Part shown: in pieces, positions 1 through 11,859 of the stretch
How the letters are laid out: each line of letters starts with the position of its first letter
How positions within the stretch are numbered: position 1 is the first letter of the stretch
Notes under the pieces: generated by a model
Seen by the model: only the letters and a program-made list of their open reading frames with translations
Told to the model about the DNA's origin: nothing
Databases searched by the model: none
Translations under genes and position numbers: made by a program
Assembly: GCF_030867145.1 (NCBI RefSeq)
Contig: NC_134419.1
Span: 1 to 64,000 of the forward strand
DNA: 64,000 nucleotides
Direction of reading: 5' to 3'
DNA from: Opisthocomus hoazin
Taxonomy: Eukaryota; Chordata; Aves; Opisthocomiformes; Opisthocomidae

Positions 1-3000
1 CCCTAACCCTAACCCTAACCCTAACCCTAACCCTAACCCTAACCCTAACCCTAACCCTAACCCTAACCCTAACCCTAACCCTAACCCTAACCCTAACCCT
101 AACCCTAACCCTAACCCTAACCCTAACCCTAACCCTAACCCTAACCCTAACCCTAACCCTAACCCTAACCCTAACCCTAACCCTAACCCTAACCCTAACC
201 CTAACCCTAACCCTAACCCTAACCCTAACCCTAACCCTAACCCTAACCCTAACCCTAACCCTAACCCTAACCCTAACCCTAACCCTAACCCTAACCCTAA
301 CCCTAACCCTAACCCTAACCCTAACCCTAACCCTAACCCTAACCCTAACCCTAACCCTAACCCTAACCCTAACCCTAACCCTAACCCTAACCCTAACCCT
401 AACCCTAACCCTAACCCTAACCCTAACCCTAACCCTAACCCTAACCCTAACCCTAACCCTAACCCTAACCCTAACCCTAACCCTAACCCTAACCCTAACC
501 CTAACCCTAACCCTAACCCTAACCCTAACCCTAACCCTAACCCTAACCCTAACCCTAACCCTAACCCTAACCCTAACCCTAACCCTAACCCTAACCCTAA
601 CCCTAACCCTAACCCTAACCCTAACCCTAACCCTAACCCTAACCCTAACCCTAACCCTAACCCTAACCCTAACCCTAACCCTAACCCTAACCCTAACCCT
701 AACCCTAACCCTAACCCTAACCCTAACCCTAACCCTAACCCTAACCCTAACCCTAACCCTAACCCTAACCCTAACCCTAACCCTAACCCTAACCCTAACC
801 CTAACCCTAACCCTAACCCTAACCCTAACCCTAACCCTAACCCTAACCCTAACCCTAACCCTAACCCTAACCCTAACCCTAACCCTAACCCTAACCCTAA
901 CCCTAACCCTAACCCTAACCCTAACCCTAACCCTAACCCTAACCCTAACCCTAACCCTAACCCTAACCCTAACCCTAACCCTAACCCTAACCCTAACCCT
1001 AACCCTAACCCTAACCCTAACCCTAACCCTAACCCTAACCCTAACCCTAACCCTAACCCTAACCCTAACCCTAACCCTAACCCTAACCCTAACCCTAACC
1101 CTAACCCTAACCCTAACCCTAACCCTAACCCTAACCCTAACCCTAACCCTAACCCTAACCCTAACCCTAACCCTAACCCTAACCCTAACCCTAACCCTAA
1201 CCCTAACCCTAACCCTAACCCTAACCCTAACCCTAACCCTAACCCTAACCCTAACCCTAACCCTAACCCTAACCCTAACCCTAACCCTAACCCTAACCCT
1301 AACCCTAACCCTAACCCTAACCCTAACCCTAACCCTAACCCTAACCCTAACCCTAACCCTAACCCTAACCCTAACCCTAACCCTAACCCTAACCCTAACC
1401 CTAACCCTAACCCTAACCCTAACCCTAACCCTAACCCTAACCCTAACCCTAACCCTAACCCTAACCCTAACCCTAACCCTAACCCTAACCCTAACCCTAA
1501 CCCTAACCCTAACCCTAACCCTAACCCTAACCCTAACCCTAACCCTAACCCTAACCCTAACCCTAACCCTAACCCTAACCCTAACCCTAACCCTAACCCT
1601 AACCCTAACCCTAACCCTAACCCTAACCCTAACCCTAACCCTAACCCTAACCCTAACCCTAACCCTAACCCTAACCCTAACCCTAACCCTAACCCTAACC
1701 CTAACCCTAACCCTAACCCTAACCCTAACCCTAACCCTAACCCTAACCCTAACCCTAACCCTAACCCTAACCCTAACCCTAACCCTAACCCTAACCCTAA
1801 CCCTAACCCTAACCCTAACCCTAACCCTAACCCTAACCCTAACCCTAACCCTAACCCTAACCCTAACCCTAACCCTAACCCTAACCCTAACCCTAACCCT
1901 AACCCTAACCCTAACCCTAACCCTAACCCTAACCCTAACCCTAACCCTAACCCTAACCCTAACCCTAACCCTAACCCTAACCCTAACCCTAACCCTAACC
2001 CTAACCCTAACCCTAACCCTAACCCTAACCCTAACCCTAACCCTAACCCTAACCCTAACCCTAACCCTAACCCTAACCCTAACCCTAACCCTAACCCTAA
2101 CCCTAACCCTAACCCTAACCACCCTAACCCTAACCCTAACCCTAACCCTAACCCTAACCCTAACCCTAACCCTAACCCTAACCCTAACCCTAACCCTAAC
2201 CCTAACCCTAACCCTAACCCTAACCCTAACCCTAACCCTAACCCTAACCCTAACCCTAACCCTAACCCTAACCCTAACCCTAACCCTAACCCTAACCCTA
2301 ACCCTAACCCTAACCCTAACCCTAACCCTAACCCTAACCCTAACCCTAACCCTAACCCTAACCCTAACCCTAACCCTAACCCTAACCCTAACCCTAACCC
2401 TAACCCTAACCCTAACCCTAACCCTAACCCTAACCCTAACCCTAACCCTAACCCTAACCCTAACCCTAACCCTAACCCTAACCCTAACCCTAACCCTAAC
2501 CCTAACCCTAACCCTAACCCTAACCCTAACCCTAACCCTAACCCTAACCCTAACCCTAACCCTAACCCTAACCCTAACCCTAACCCTAACCCTAACCCTA
2601 ACCCTAACCCTAACCCTAACCCTAACCCTAACCCTAACCCTAACCCTAACCCTAACCCTAACCCTAACCCTAACCCTAACCCTAACCCTAACCCTAACCC
2701 TAACCCTAACCCTAACCCTAACCCTAACCCTAACCCTAACCCTAACCCTAACCCTAACCCTAACCCTAACCCTAACCCTAACCCTAACCCTAACCCTAAC
2801 CCTAACCCTAACCCTAACCCTAACCCTAACCCTAACCCTAACCCTAACCCTAACCCTAACCCTAACCCTAACCCTAACCCTAACCCTAACCCTAACCCTA
2901 ACCCTAACCCTAACCCTAACCCTAACCCTAACCCTAACCCTAACCCTAACCCTAACCCTAACCCTAACCCTAACCCTAACCCTAACCCTAACCCTAACCC

Positions 3001-4414
3001 TAACCCTAACCCTAACCCTAACCCTAACCCTAACCCTAACCCTAACCCTAACCCTAACCCTAACCCTAACCCTAACCCTAACCCTAACCCTAACCCTAAC
3101 CCTAACCCTAACCCTAACCCTAACCCTAACCCTAACCCTAACCCTAACCCTAACCCTAACCCTAACCCTAACCCTAACCCTAACCCTAACCCTAACCCTA
3201 ACCCTAACCCTAACCCTAACCCTAACCCTAACCCTAACCCTAACCCTAACCCTAACCCTAACCCTAACCCTAACCCTAACCCTAACCCTAACCCTAACCC
3301 TAACCCTAACCCTAACCCTAACCCTAACCCTAACCCTAACCCTAACCCTAACCCTAACCCTAACCCTAACCCTAACCCTAACCCTAACCCTAACCCTAAC
3401 CCTAACCCTAACCCTAACCCTAACCCTAACCCTAACCCTAACCCTAACCCTAACCCTAACCCTAACCCTAACCCTAACCCTAACCCTAACCCTAACCCTA
3501 ACCCTAACCCTAACCCTAACCCTAACCCTAACCCTAACCCTAACCCTAACCCTAACCCTAACCCTAACCCTAACCCTAACCCTAACCCTAACCCTAACCC
3601 TAACCCTAACCCTAACCCTAACCCTAACCCTAACCCTAACCCTAACCCTAACCCTAACCCTAACCCTAACCCTAACCCTAACCCTAACCCTAACCCTAAC
3701 CCTAACCCTAACCCTAACCCTAACCCTAACCCTAACCCTAACCCTAACCCTAACCCTAACCCTAACCCTAACCCTAACCCTAACCCTAACCCTAACCCTA
3801 ACCCTAACCCTAACCCTAACCCTAACCCTAACCCTAACCCTAACCCTAACCCTAACCCTAACCCTAACCCTAACCCTAACCCTAACCCTAACCCTAACCC
3901 TAACCCTAACCCTAACCCTAACCCTAACCCTAACCCTAACCCTAACCCTAACCCTAACCCTAACCCTAACCCTAACCCTAACCCTAACCCTAACCCTAAC
4001 CCTAACCCTAACCCTAACCCTAACCCTAACCCTAACCCTAACCCTAACCCTAACCCTAACCCTAACCCTAACCCTAACCCTAACCCTAACCCTAACCCTA
4101 ACCCTAACCCTAACCCTAACCCTAACCCTAACCCTAACCCTAACCCTAACCCTAACCCTAACCCTAACCCTAACCCTAACCCTAACCCTAACCCTAACCC
4201 CTAACCCCTAACCCTAACCCTAACCCTAACCCTAACCCTAACCCTAACCCTAACCCTAACCCTAACCCTAACCCTAACCCTAACCCTAACCCCCTAACCC
4301 TAACCCCCTAACCCTAACCCCCTAACCCTAACCCCCTAACCCTAACCCTAACCCCCTAACCCCCTAACCCCCTAACCCCCTAACCCCCTAACCCCCTAAC
4401 CCCCTAACCCTAAC
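1..4414. repeat. Telomere, (CCCTAA)n on the plus strand
   Basis: Uninterrupted CCCTAA hexamers fill the tract from base 1, so the plus strand is the C-rich strand and the physical chromosome end is at the left. One irregularity breaks the phase near 2119-2123, where three extra bases (CCA) sit between hexamers. Variant units begin at about 4195. The tract ends at 4414, followed by 33 bp of unique sequence (4415-4447, GCGGAATTGTGGCGGG...) before the 61-bp array. Vertebrate telomeres have this hexamer; the length here is only what the assembly retained. Confidence 0.99.
4195..4414. repeat. Proximal telomere variant repeats (CCCCTAA, CCCCCTAA)
   Basis: At 4198-4211 two CCCCTAA units occur, then canonical repeats, and from about 4287 CCCCCTAA units first alternate with CCCTAA and then run consecutively to about 4408. 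On the G strand these are TTAGGGG and TTAGGGGG. Degenerate variants confined to the centromere-side edge are usual where telomerase-made repeats no longer turn over. Confidence 0.93.
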
Positions 4415-4447
4415 GCGGAATTGTGGCGGGGTAGTTGTGATTTTTTG

Positions 4448-5901
4448 GAGGACTTCCGGATCATAGAGTTCTCTGCTGGAACCATAGAGACGCTGTTCCG
4501 GGGCTCGGGAGGACTTCCGGATCATAGAGTTCTCTGCCGGAACCATAGAGACGCTGTTCCGGGGCTCGGGAGGACTTCCGGATCATAGAGTTCTCTGCCG
4601 GAACCATAGAGACGCTGTTCCCGGGCTCGGGAGGACTTCCGGATCATAGAGTTCTCTGCCGGAACCATAGAGACGCTGTTCCGGGGCTCGGGAGGACTTC
4701 CGGATCATAGAGTTCTCTGCCGGAACCATAGAGACGCTGTTCCGGGGCTCGGGAGGACTTCCGGATCATAGAGTTCTCTGCCGGAACCATAGAGACGCTG
4801 TTCCGGGGCTCGGGAGGACTTCCGGATCATAGAGTTCTCTGCCGGAACCATAGAGACGCTGTTCCGGGGCTCGGGAGGACTTCCGGATCATAGAGTTCTC
4901 TGCCGGAACCATAGAGACGCTGTTCCGGGGCTCGGGAGGACTTCCGGATCATAGAGTTCTCTGCCGGAACCATAGAGACGCTGTTCCGGGGCTCGGGAGG
5001 ACTTCCGGATCATAGAGTTCTCTGCCGGAACCATAGAGACGCTGTTCCGGGGCTCGGGAGGACTTCCGGATCATAGAGTTCTCTGCCGGAACCATAGAGA
5101 CGCTGTTCCGGGGCTCGGGAGGACTTCCGGATCATAGAGTTCTCTGCCGGAACCATAGAGACGCTGTTCCGGGGCTCGGGAGGACTTCCGGATCATAGAG
5201 TTCTCTGCCGGAACCATAGAGACGCTGTTCCGGGGCTCGGGAGGACTTCCGGATCATAGAGTTCTCTGCCGGAACCATAGAGACGCTGTTCCGGGGCTCG
5301 GGAGGACTTCCGGATCATAGAGTTCTCTGCCGGAACCATAGAGACGCTGTTCCGGGGCTCGGGAGGACTTCCGGATCATAGAGTTCTCTGCCGGAACCAT
5401 AGAGACGCTGTTCCGGGGCTCGGGAGGACTTCCGGATCATAGAGTTCTCTGCCGGAACCATAGAGACGCTGTTCCGGGGCTCGGGAGGACTTCCGGATCA
5501 TAGAGTTCTCTGCCGGAACCATAGAGACGCTGTTCCGGGGCTCGGGAGGACTTCCGGATCATAGAGTTCTCTGCCGGAACCATAGAGACGCTGTTCCGGG
5601 GCTCGGGAGGACTTCCGGATCATAGAGTTCTCTGCCGGAACCATAGAGACGCTGTTCCGGGGCTCGGGAGGACTTCCGGATCATAGAGTTCTCTGCCGGA
5701 ACCATAGAGACGCTGTTCCGGGGCTCGGGAGGACTTCCGGATCATAGAGTTCTCTGCCGGAACCATAGAGACGCTGTTCCGGGGCTCGGGAGGACTTCCG
5801 GATCATAGAGTTCTCTGCCGGAACCATAGAGACGCTGTTCCGGGGCTCGGGAGGACTTCCGGATCATAGAGTTCTCTGCCGGAACCATAGAGACGCTGTT
5901 C
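4448..5901. repeat. 61-bp CpG-rich subtelomeric tandem array
   Basis: Units start every 61 bp from 4448 (GAGGACTTCCGGATCATAGA...), giving 23 full copies and a last partial copy of 51 bp. Copies are almost identical: the first has CTGCTGG for CTGCCGG and the third has CTTCCCGGGC-type bases where the others have TTCCGGGGC. Each unit holds five CpG dinucleotides (three in CCGG), about 59% GC, and an inverted pair CCGGAAC...GTTCCGG around a 12-nt loop. The array lies 33 bp from the telomere. Strong homogenisation implies recent amplification or gene conversion. Placement and CpG density resemble subtelomeric CpG repeats from which TERRA is transcribed in human, but this is inference; I do not claim sequence homology. 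Confidence 0.96.
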
Positions 5902-5981
5902 TGGTGGATGTGTGGTGTGGTATTTTGGTTGAATATTGTATATAAAAATTAAAAATGATAAGTCTGGTGCAGCAGTAGAAA

Positions 5982-6056
5982 TTTGCACCCACCCTGGGAG
6001 TAATTTTTCTCCTTTTTATAAACAATTGTTTACATTACTCCCAGGGTGGGTGCAAA
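5982..6056. repeat. Perfect 23-bp inverted repeat (foldback 1)
   Basis: The 23 bp at 5982-6004 (TTTGCACCCACCC...) are exactly reverse-complemented at 6034-6056, separated by a 29-bp AT-rich loop that itself contains the palindrome TAAACAATTGTTTA. It lies 80 bp inside the 61-bp array edge. No target-site duplication or known element was recognised. Confidence 0.9.
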
Positions 6057-6147
6057 GTTACAGTGCTCTGAAATGATTTTTTTCTAAATTTTCAAATACG
6101 ATCATTCAACCACGGTAATGGAGGACAAACAAACAATCAGTCAAATG

Positions 6148-6211
6148 CTGAAACAGAGTTTTTGGGCTGAAACTAAGTAATACTAAGAAGGGCCCAAAAA
6201 CTCTGTTTCAG
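6148..6211. repeat. Perfect 20-bp inverted repeat (foldback 2)
   Basis: CTGAAACAGAGTTTTTGGGC at 6148-6167 is exactly reverse-complemented at 6192-6211, with a 24-bp loop. It is unrelated in sequence to foldback 1, 92 bp to its left. It could be a small palindromic transposon, a templated-inversion product or a transcribed hairpin. Confidence 0.88.
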
Positions 6212-7934
6212 GGCTGGGACAGAGACAAAGAGGAAACAGAGAGCCTGTTGGCTAACCAGAAAACAAATGTAGGTCTGAGACCTAGGATTAGAACACAACT
6301 GACACGCTAGGGGACAACAAACTTCACACAAAGAGCAATGACAACTCATCTGAGAGCCACATTTTGTTTAGTGCTGTTATTCTCAGTCTTCACCAAAGGT
6401 GACTGAGACGAGCGCAGCAAAAACTAAGACAAAGTAAAATGCACACCGTGCCAAAAATAAAGGCGTTTTTTCCAATTTCTGCTTGTTCTGCAAATGCTAA
6501 TGCTCAAATAGACTCACCTATCGAACACAAACAAAGACAGAGGAAAAACACACAACGCTGAGACACGTAAACACAAAACATTTTCAAGACAAGGAGAAAG
6601 TCTAATGGTACTGAGGAAATGTACACGCAGAGGAATAAACCGCTCCGTAACAGGAACTGGACACAGAAAAGTACATAATCTTTATTCAACTTTATTACCT
6701 TTCAATAAAATATCAATTTCTATTTTGCATGCTACATATTTGCAGAGCGCTATGCCTCAACAACCTCAGATACCTCTAGTACTTCTGATGGATGCTTCCA
6801 AAGTCCACATTATCATTCCCTTTAGTGGTGCCTCGGTTGCTGTCTCCACAGCACAACTCCCAGTTCCTTCATTGCCTCCATTGCCCTGTGAACATCACTG
6901 TCCGGTTTGTACATGTGTTACATCCACCGATTGCTCTATGGGACCTTCGAACTACTCCTCCCTCTTAGATCGGCAGTTATGCTATCGCTATTAATCTATG
7001 CTCCAAGTACTAAGACGCGTGATTTCTTTTAAACCGCTGAGAGCTACATTACACTAAAGGGATGTACAACGGGCCCTCACGTGCGTGGTACACCTTAATT
7101 GGTCATTTACAACACCCGATTTCATTGCCCTTAGGCTCCCCGGCCACACCTGTCAATATCTGCTGCGCCTTTTCTCCCCAGACCGTATATTTACCTATGG
7201 ACAGCGAGGGCCGCCCTTACATTAGTACAGTCATTTCCTGGTCCGTTGAGCGCTGGCAAGGTAACCTGCCTGCGCTGTCCTACGCTTCGCTTTCCCTCGT
7301 GTTTCCAGATACGTTTGGCTCATTACTGACACCGAGAACATTACCCATTATCATCACCCACATTCCGTTTCCACCATTTACTACTATAGTACAATAGGAC
7401 TTACTGCCTTGTTGATCTCTACAGCTGCTATTGCTGTAGTCCATTTTAACTCAGTCCAGGTGATCCCTAATTCAAACTCTACACACTCTCCATTACTGTT
7501 CCACATTGCGCCTGTAAATGCAAACATCATAGCTACGATCCTTTCTGCCTTGCTCCCTTCCGCTCACCGCAGAGGCCACTGCTACACACAAACAATTGTT
7601 CCTCTGCAAAGCGACATCATCTCTGCTACTTGCACGGCCAGGCAGCCAATGACCGAGCTCTGCTCCGCCCAATGAACTCTCTCTCTCCTCTTCCCCACCT
7701 ATATGCTCATATAAACATTCTACAGACCATTCTGTCACAAACTACAATGACCGCAACAATTTACAACCCTAACGCTCTACAATACAGTTAGGCCAACTTG
7801 CTACACATGCCAGTCCTTGACCGCACTACCATCTAGTCCAACTCCCCACACCCTTCTGCTACACAAACCTCAATCGTCTTCCTATGACTGTCCGCTACAG
7901 AGGCATCCCTGCAGTGATACAGCGTACCAACATT
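6212..7934. other. Subtelomeric DNA without recognised genes
   Basis: Mixed-composition sequence. Short open frames on both strands (up to 129 codons at 6605-6994) show no domain, no initiation context worth noting and no splice structure I can support. No repeat family was recognised. Confidence 0.5.
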
Positions 7935-8070
7935 CCAGGGGAGGGCTCCCCAGAAACAGCATTCCTGGGAGCCTCAAAATACACCCTGCCTGCCAAAACC
8001 CCGGCCCGAGCCTGCCCGCGGCCCAAACATTGGCGATGAACATCGCCTCGCAGAGCGGCCGGGACCGGGG

Positions 8071-8127
8071 AAAAAAAAACCCAGCTGGGGGAAGGAAAAA
8101 AAAATCCCCCAGCTGGGGTTTTTTTAT
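8071..8127. repeat. Hairpin in repeat copy 1 (A-run / T-run flanked)
   Basis: A 13-bp perfect stem, CCCAGCTGGGGGA (8080-8092) against TCCCCCAGCTGGG, with an A-rich loop, bounded by A9 on the left and T7 on the right. On the plus strand the arm followed by T7 would resemble an intrinsic or pol III-like stop, but no gene ends here. Confidence 0.8.
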
Positions 8128-8459
8128 TCTAACATCATTTGGGTTTTCTTTCAGCTACTCCTACATCTCTGGAAAAGAATGCATCGCAAGGCCACATACA
8201 ACCCGCTACAGAAACACAAATCAACCACCACACGCTGTCAGACACAATTTGCAGTCACCTACCGCACTAATCGCTCCACATGCTCACCCCATCCATTCGG
8301 CCCCCTGCCTGCCATCACCCTGTGTCTGCGGGGCTCCTCGGGAACGCTGTTCCCGGGAGCCGCAAAATTCACCCTGCCTGCCAAAACCCCGGCCCGAGCC
8401 TGCCCGCGGCCCAAACTTTGGCGATGAACATCACCTCGCAGAGCGGCCGGGACCGGGGA

Positions 8460-8513
8460 AAAAAAAACCCAGCTGGGGGAAGGAAAAAAAAATCCCCCAG
8501 CTGGGGTTTTTTT
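8460..8513. repeat. Hairpin in repeat copy 2
   Basis: Same 13-bp stem as copy 1 (stem and loop 8468-8506), again with flanking A and T runs. Confidence 0.8.
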
Positions 8514-8858
8514 ATTCTAACATCATTCGGGTTTTCTTTGAGCTACTCCTACATCTCTGGAAAAGTATACATCTCAAGCCCACATATAACCCGCTACAGA
8601 AACACAATCATCAACCGTACACCGCTCAACAACACTAGCGGTCAACTACCACGCTAATCACCCCGCACGCTCACCCCATCCGTTCAGCTGCCTGCCTGCC
8701 TGACAGCCAGCCATCACCCAGTGTCTGCAGAGCTCCTCGGGAACGCTGTTCCCGGGAGCCTCAAAATTCACCCTGCCTGCAAAAACCCTAACTGAGGCCT
8801 GCCTGCGGTCCAAACGCTGGCAATAAACATCACCTCGCCGAGCGGCCGGGACCAGGGA

Positions 8859-8911
8859 AAAACACCCAGCTGGGGAAAGGCAAAAAAATTCCACCAGCTG
8901 GTGTTTTTTCA
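8859..8911. repeat. Diverged hairpin in repeat copy 3
   Basis: The left arm has become AACACCCAGCTGGGGAA and the right arm TTCCACCAGCTGGTGTTTT. Outer pairs AACACC/GGTGTT and GGAA/TTCC still match, so arm changes are partly compensatory. The T-run is kept. Confidence 0.65.
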
Positions 8912-8945
8912 ACACTATTTTCCTAATTCCTATATATCTCAAAAA

Positions 8946-10429
8946 AAATTAGACTCAGCCACCCGCACAGTCTGAAAGGAAAAACATATTTAGCCCTGAC
9001 AGCATCATACAGTATCAGACGCATTCAAAACCTACCGCTGATTCCACAGCCGTTCATTACGCTCCTCACTCAGAACGTAGCCCCTTTGCCACGTGCCTGC
9101 CACAAAAGCAGGTCACGGCACATCGAGAGCCATCCCTAGAACTGCCTCACCGGGCATCTCAAAACTACATCGCCGCTCCGCATCATCCCAAACTGTTAGC
9201 CTTCATAACCAGATGCTGAGCAATATGCTGAGCTACTTCCGCTTCTGCTCTGTCTTCACTTATCATTGTATACTCCAGCTAAATTCAATCAAGTATTTGC
9301 TCAGGGGTACAAAGTACTCGGTGGCACCTGCAAACCCCAATGGAAAGGAGTCCACAGCCTGCTGGCTCGCAGCTGCCGGCCCTAAAAAACCCATATGACC
9401 TCCACCCAAAAGGGCCGTGCGAATCAACACGGGACCATCCAGTGCTGGGACTGTTCCATCCCTACTAGAATTGCTACACACACACACAAAGCCTCTCTAC
9501 CTCAAACACACACGCTCTCTACAGACGTGACCTTGGGACACCAGACTACCACACAGGGGACTGTTACTGCTACACCGAGATACGCAGCCTGACAATAAAC
9601 AGAACAGTGCTGAGGCTAGGTGGCAGGGACCCTCTGGTGTGCCCTGCCTCGAGAGCACCTCAGTTTTGGCTAAAAGGCAGGGGATTCAGTCACAGTAATC
9701 GATGGAGACTAAATGCCACACAAACAAAGGAACTAGGATGCCGCAGGAAATAAACCCCTGGGAGAGCTGTCGAGAACAGTCAGCGAGGAAACACCTGCTG
9801 GTAAAGCCCAAGCTGCACAGCAGACTAGCCTAGTGCACAAATGATGCTAGATCCGTCTAGTGGCGCTGCCCTGGCACATCATTCCGTGAAACGAGATCTG
9901 CTCGACTGGCGCCATGTCAATAACTCAAACTTGCATAGACACTGCTGTCAGCTGCTGCGATTGCAGTACGATGACAATATGCCTGATGCTCTACAAGCGC
10001 CTCGCGCTGCTCTGTCACATGCGAAAACAGAACACGAGCCTCCTTAACAGACACCGCACCCAGAATATAAGATGGCCCTCTGCAGCTCCGCTCCAAAACC
10101 AAGATTTACAGTCAGAGTCCTCTGTGACAATTAAGAATTCCAGAGCATCCTAATAACTGATGAGCACCGAAGCAACCGACTGCTGAGGCCCGTCACGCTG
10201 CACCTCAGACCTCGTCTCGACTGTTTCTGGAGGCTTGCTGCAAAGTGCCTGCAAAGCCAATAGGAAAGACATTGCCGAGTTACAAATTTACCTCATGCTA
10301 GCTCTCGATCCAATTGCGATCGGCTTGACTCCATCTCACGTGCGTAAAGAGCTCCGAGTCGCTCCCGGCCTCTACCCTGACACCGCAATGCCATACCGTA
10401 TGGACTTAAACGCAGAACCGGAGAACACT
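8946..10429. other. No recognised gene
   Basis: Mixed-composition subtelomeric DNA. Short open frames of 60-118 codons overlap on both strands with no family resemblance. Nothing further can be supported. Confidence 0.45.
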
Positions 10430-11260
10430 GGCAAGATTAATGCCATACGATGCAACGCGCTCTTACATAACCGACAAGACAAACCGCAACACGGACCCAT
10501 ACAATGCTTAACCGTCTCAGAGAGCGTCCATAAAGAGCGCTGCAACGCAAGACTGACACAGAGATATACAATGCAATGCAAAATCCAGTAAATACAGAGC
10601 TCCACGTTACAAAACGCAACACGGCCCTCATTACAAGGCAAGACAGTCTCCGAGAACAGAGACTACAAATACAGAGCACTGCAATGCCAGATCGATACGC
10701 ACACAAGCGCTGCAATGCAAATTCAAGTACAGAGTGCTGCAGTACAAAAACGCAATACAGCATCATACAAAGCAGGATGCTCTCAGGTAACATTCGATAC
10801 AAGTACAGATTGATGAAATGCAATACAAAACACAGTACAGAGCCGTGCGATGCAAGACGGTCCCAGGTATCGCTCGCTACAAGTACGGAGCGCTGCAATC
10901 CAAGACCGGTACAGACACAAGCAATGCAATGCTAGATCAAATACAGAGATCCACAAGAAAAAAACAATACGCGGCTATACAAGCCTATACATATTCAAAT
11001 ACAGAGCTCCACATTACAAAACACAATACAAGTTCATACAAGGCAATACAGTCTCCGATAGCGGTCCACGCAAGTAGTGCGTGCTGCAGTGCAACACGCC
11101 CAAACATTGAAATAAAAAAATCAAATATAGAGCACTACAACACAACAACAATACAGAGCAATACAAGGCAATACAAAACAAAATACAGTGCTACGAGAAA
11201 GAAGTACAGGGCCGTACAATTCAATAGAAATAGAGCACGGCAATACAACAAACAATAAAG
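10430..11260. repeat. Degenerate tandem short-repeat tract
   Basis: The motifs TACAGAGC, GCAATGC(A) and AATACAGAGCTCCAC recur in variable arrangement (AATACAGAGCTCCAC at 10591 and 10998). The plus strand is rich in A and C with few T, which gives several overlapping open frames without coding character. Looks like an old minisatellite; the exact unit is not clear by eye. Confidence 0.6.
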
Positions 11261-11859
11261 GACTATTCGGTGCGAGACACTCACGTGGCATACGATACGA
11301 GGCATAATAATACAGTTAAAAAGAACACAAAACGCTGCAAAACGATGCAGTCGCAGATGGTGGTCAAAACCAATACGGAGTTGTGAGAAGCCAGGATGTA
11401 AGACCCGAGCCCGTAACGAGGCAGAGATGAAATGCTGCAGGGGAACTCTATGGTAGCAGAACTGCCACGAGCAGAGCTTTCACGGTGGCCTAGATCACCT
11501 CCGCAAAGGGGACTCTCCAGAAAGACCTCTGATGAAAACCGCACCTTAAGCTCCGGTCGCAAGATGAGGAACGCTTGACCAAGGCTCTAGGCCAAAGCAG
11601 CGAAGCTTGAGACACCCAGTGCACACCGACCAAAGTGCACAAGAGCGCAGAAGGTAGATACCTGTACAAAGCATCACATACAAGACTAATCACACAACAC
11701 AAATGACACTGGGAAAGACACACAGGCCAGAACAGTCACACCCTAAAGGACAGATGCCAGGACCTCTGTCCGCCCCAAACTTAACGGACCCTAAATAGCT
11801 CCCTCCGCAACCCTGGTGTTACACCTCCTGCCGGCCTCACCCCACCCACAGCTTTGGCC
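11261..11859. other. No recognised gene
   Basis: Transitional DNA between the degenerate repeat tract and the mini-exon array. No splice-flanked segments or known repeats were recognised. Confidence 0.4.

Larger units (their letters stand above)
7935..8945. repeat. Triplicated ~390-bp tandem repeat with internal hairpin
   Basis: Three copies start at about 7935, 8327 and 8727 (the shared ACCCTGCCTG lies at 7983, 8371 and 8770, spacing 388 and 399). Each copy contains a GC-rich stretch (CCCGGCCCGAGCCTGCCCGC in the first two), a short foldback around CGGGAAC-GCT-GTTCCCG in the last two, and a strong hairpin flanked by an A-run and a T-run. Copies 1 and 2 are close; copy 3 is diverged and truncated. 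Open frames across the copies are not conserved as protein. Confidence 0.85.

Noticed and set aside
4448-5901. CRISPR-like array
   Set aside because: Units are contiguous with no unique spacers, and the context is a vertebrate telomere.
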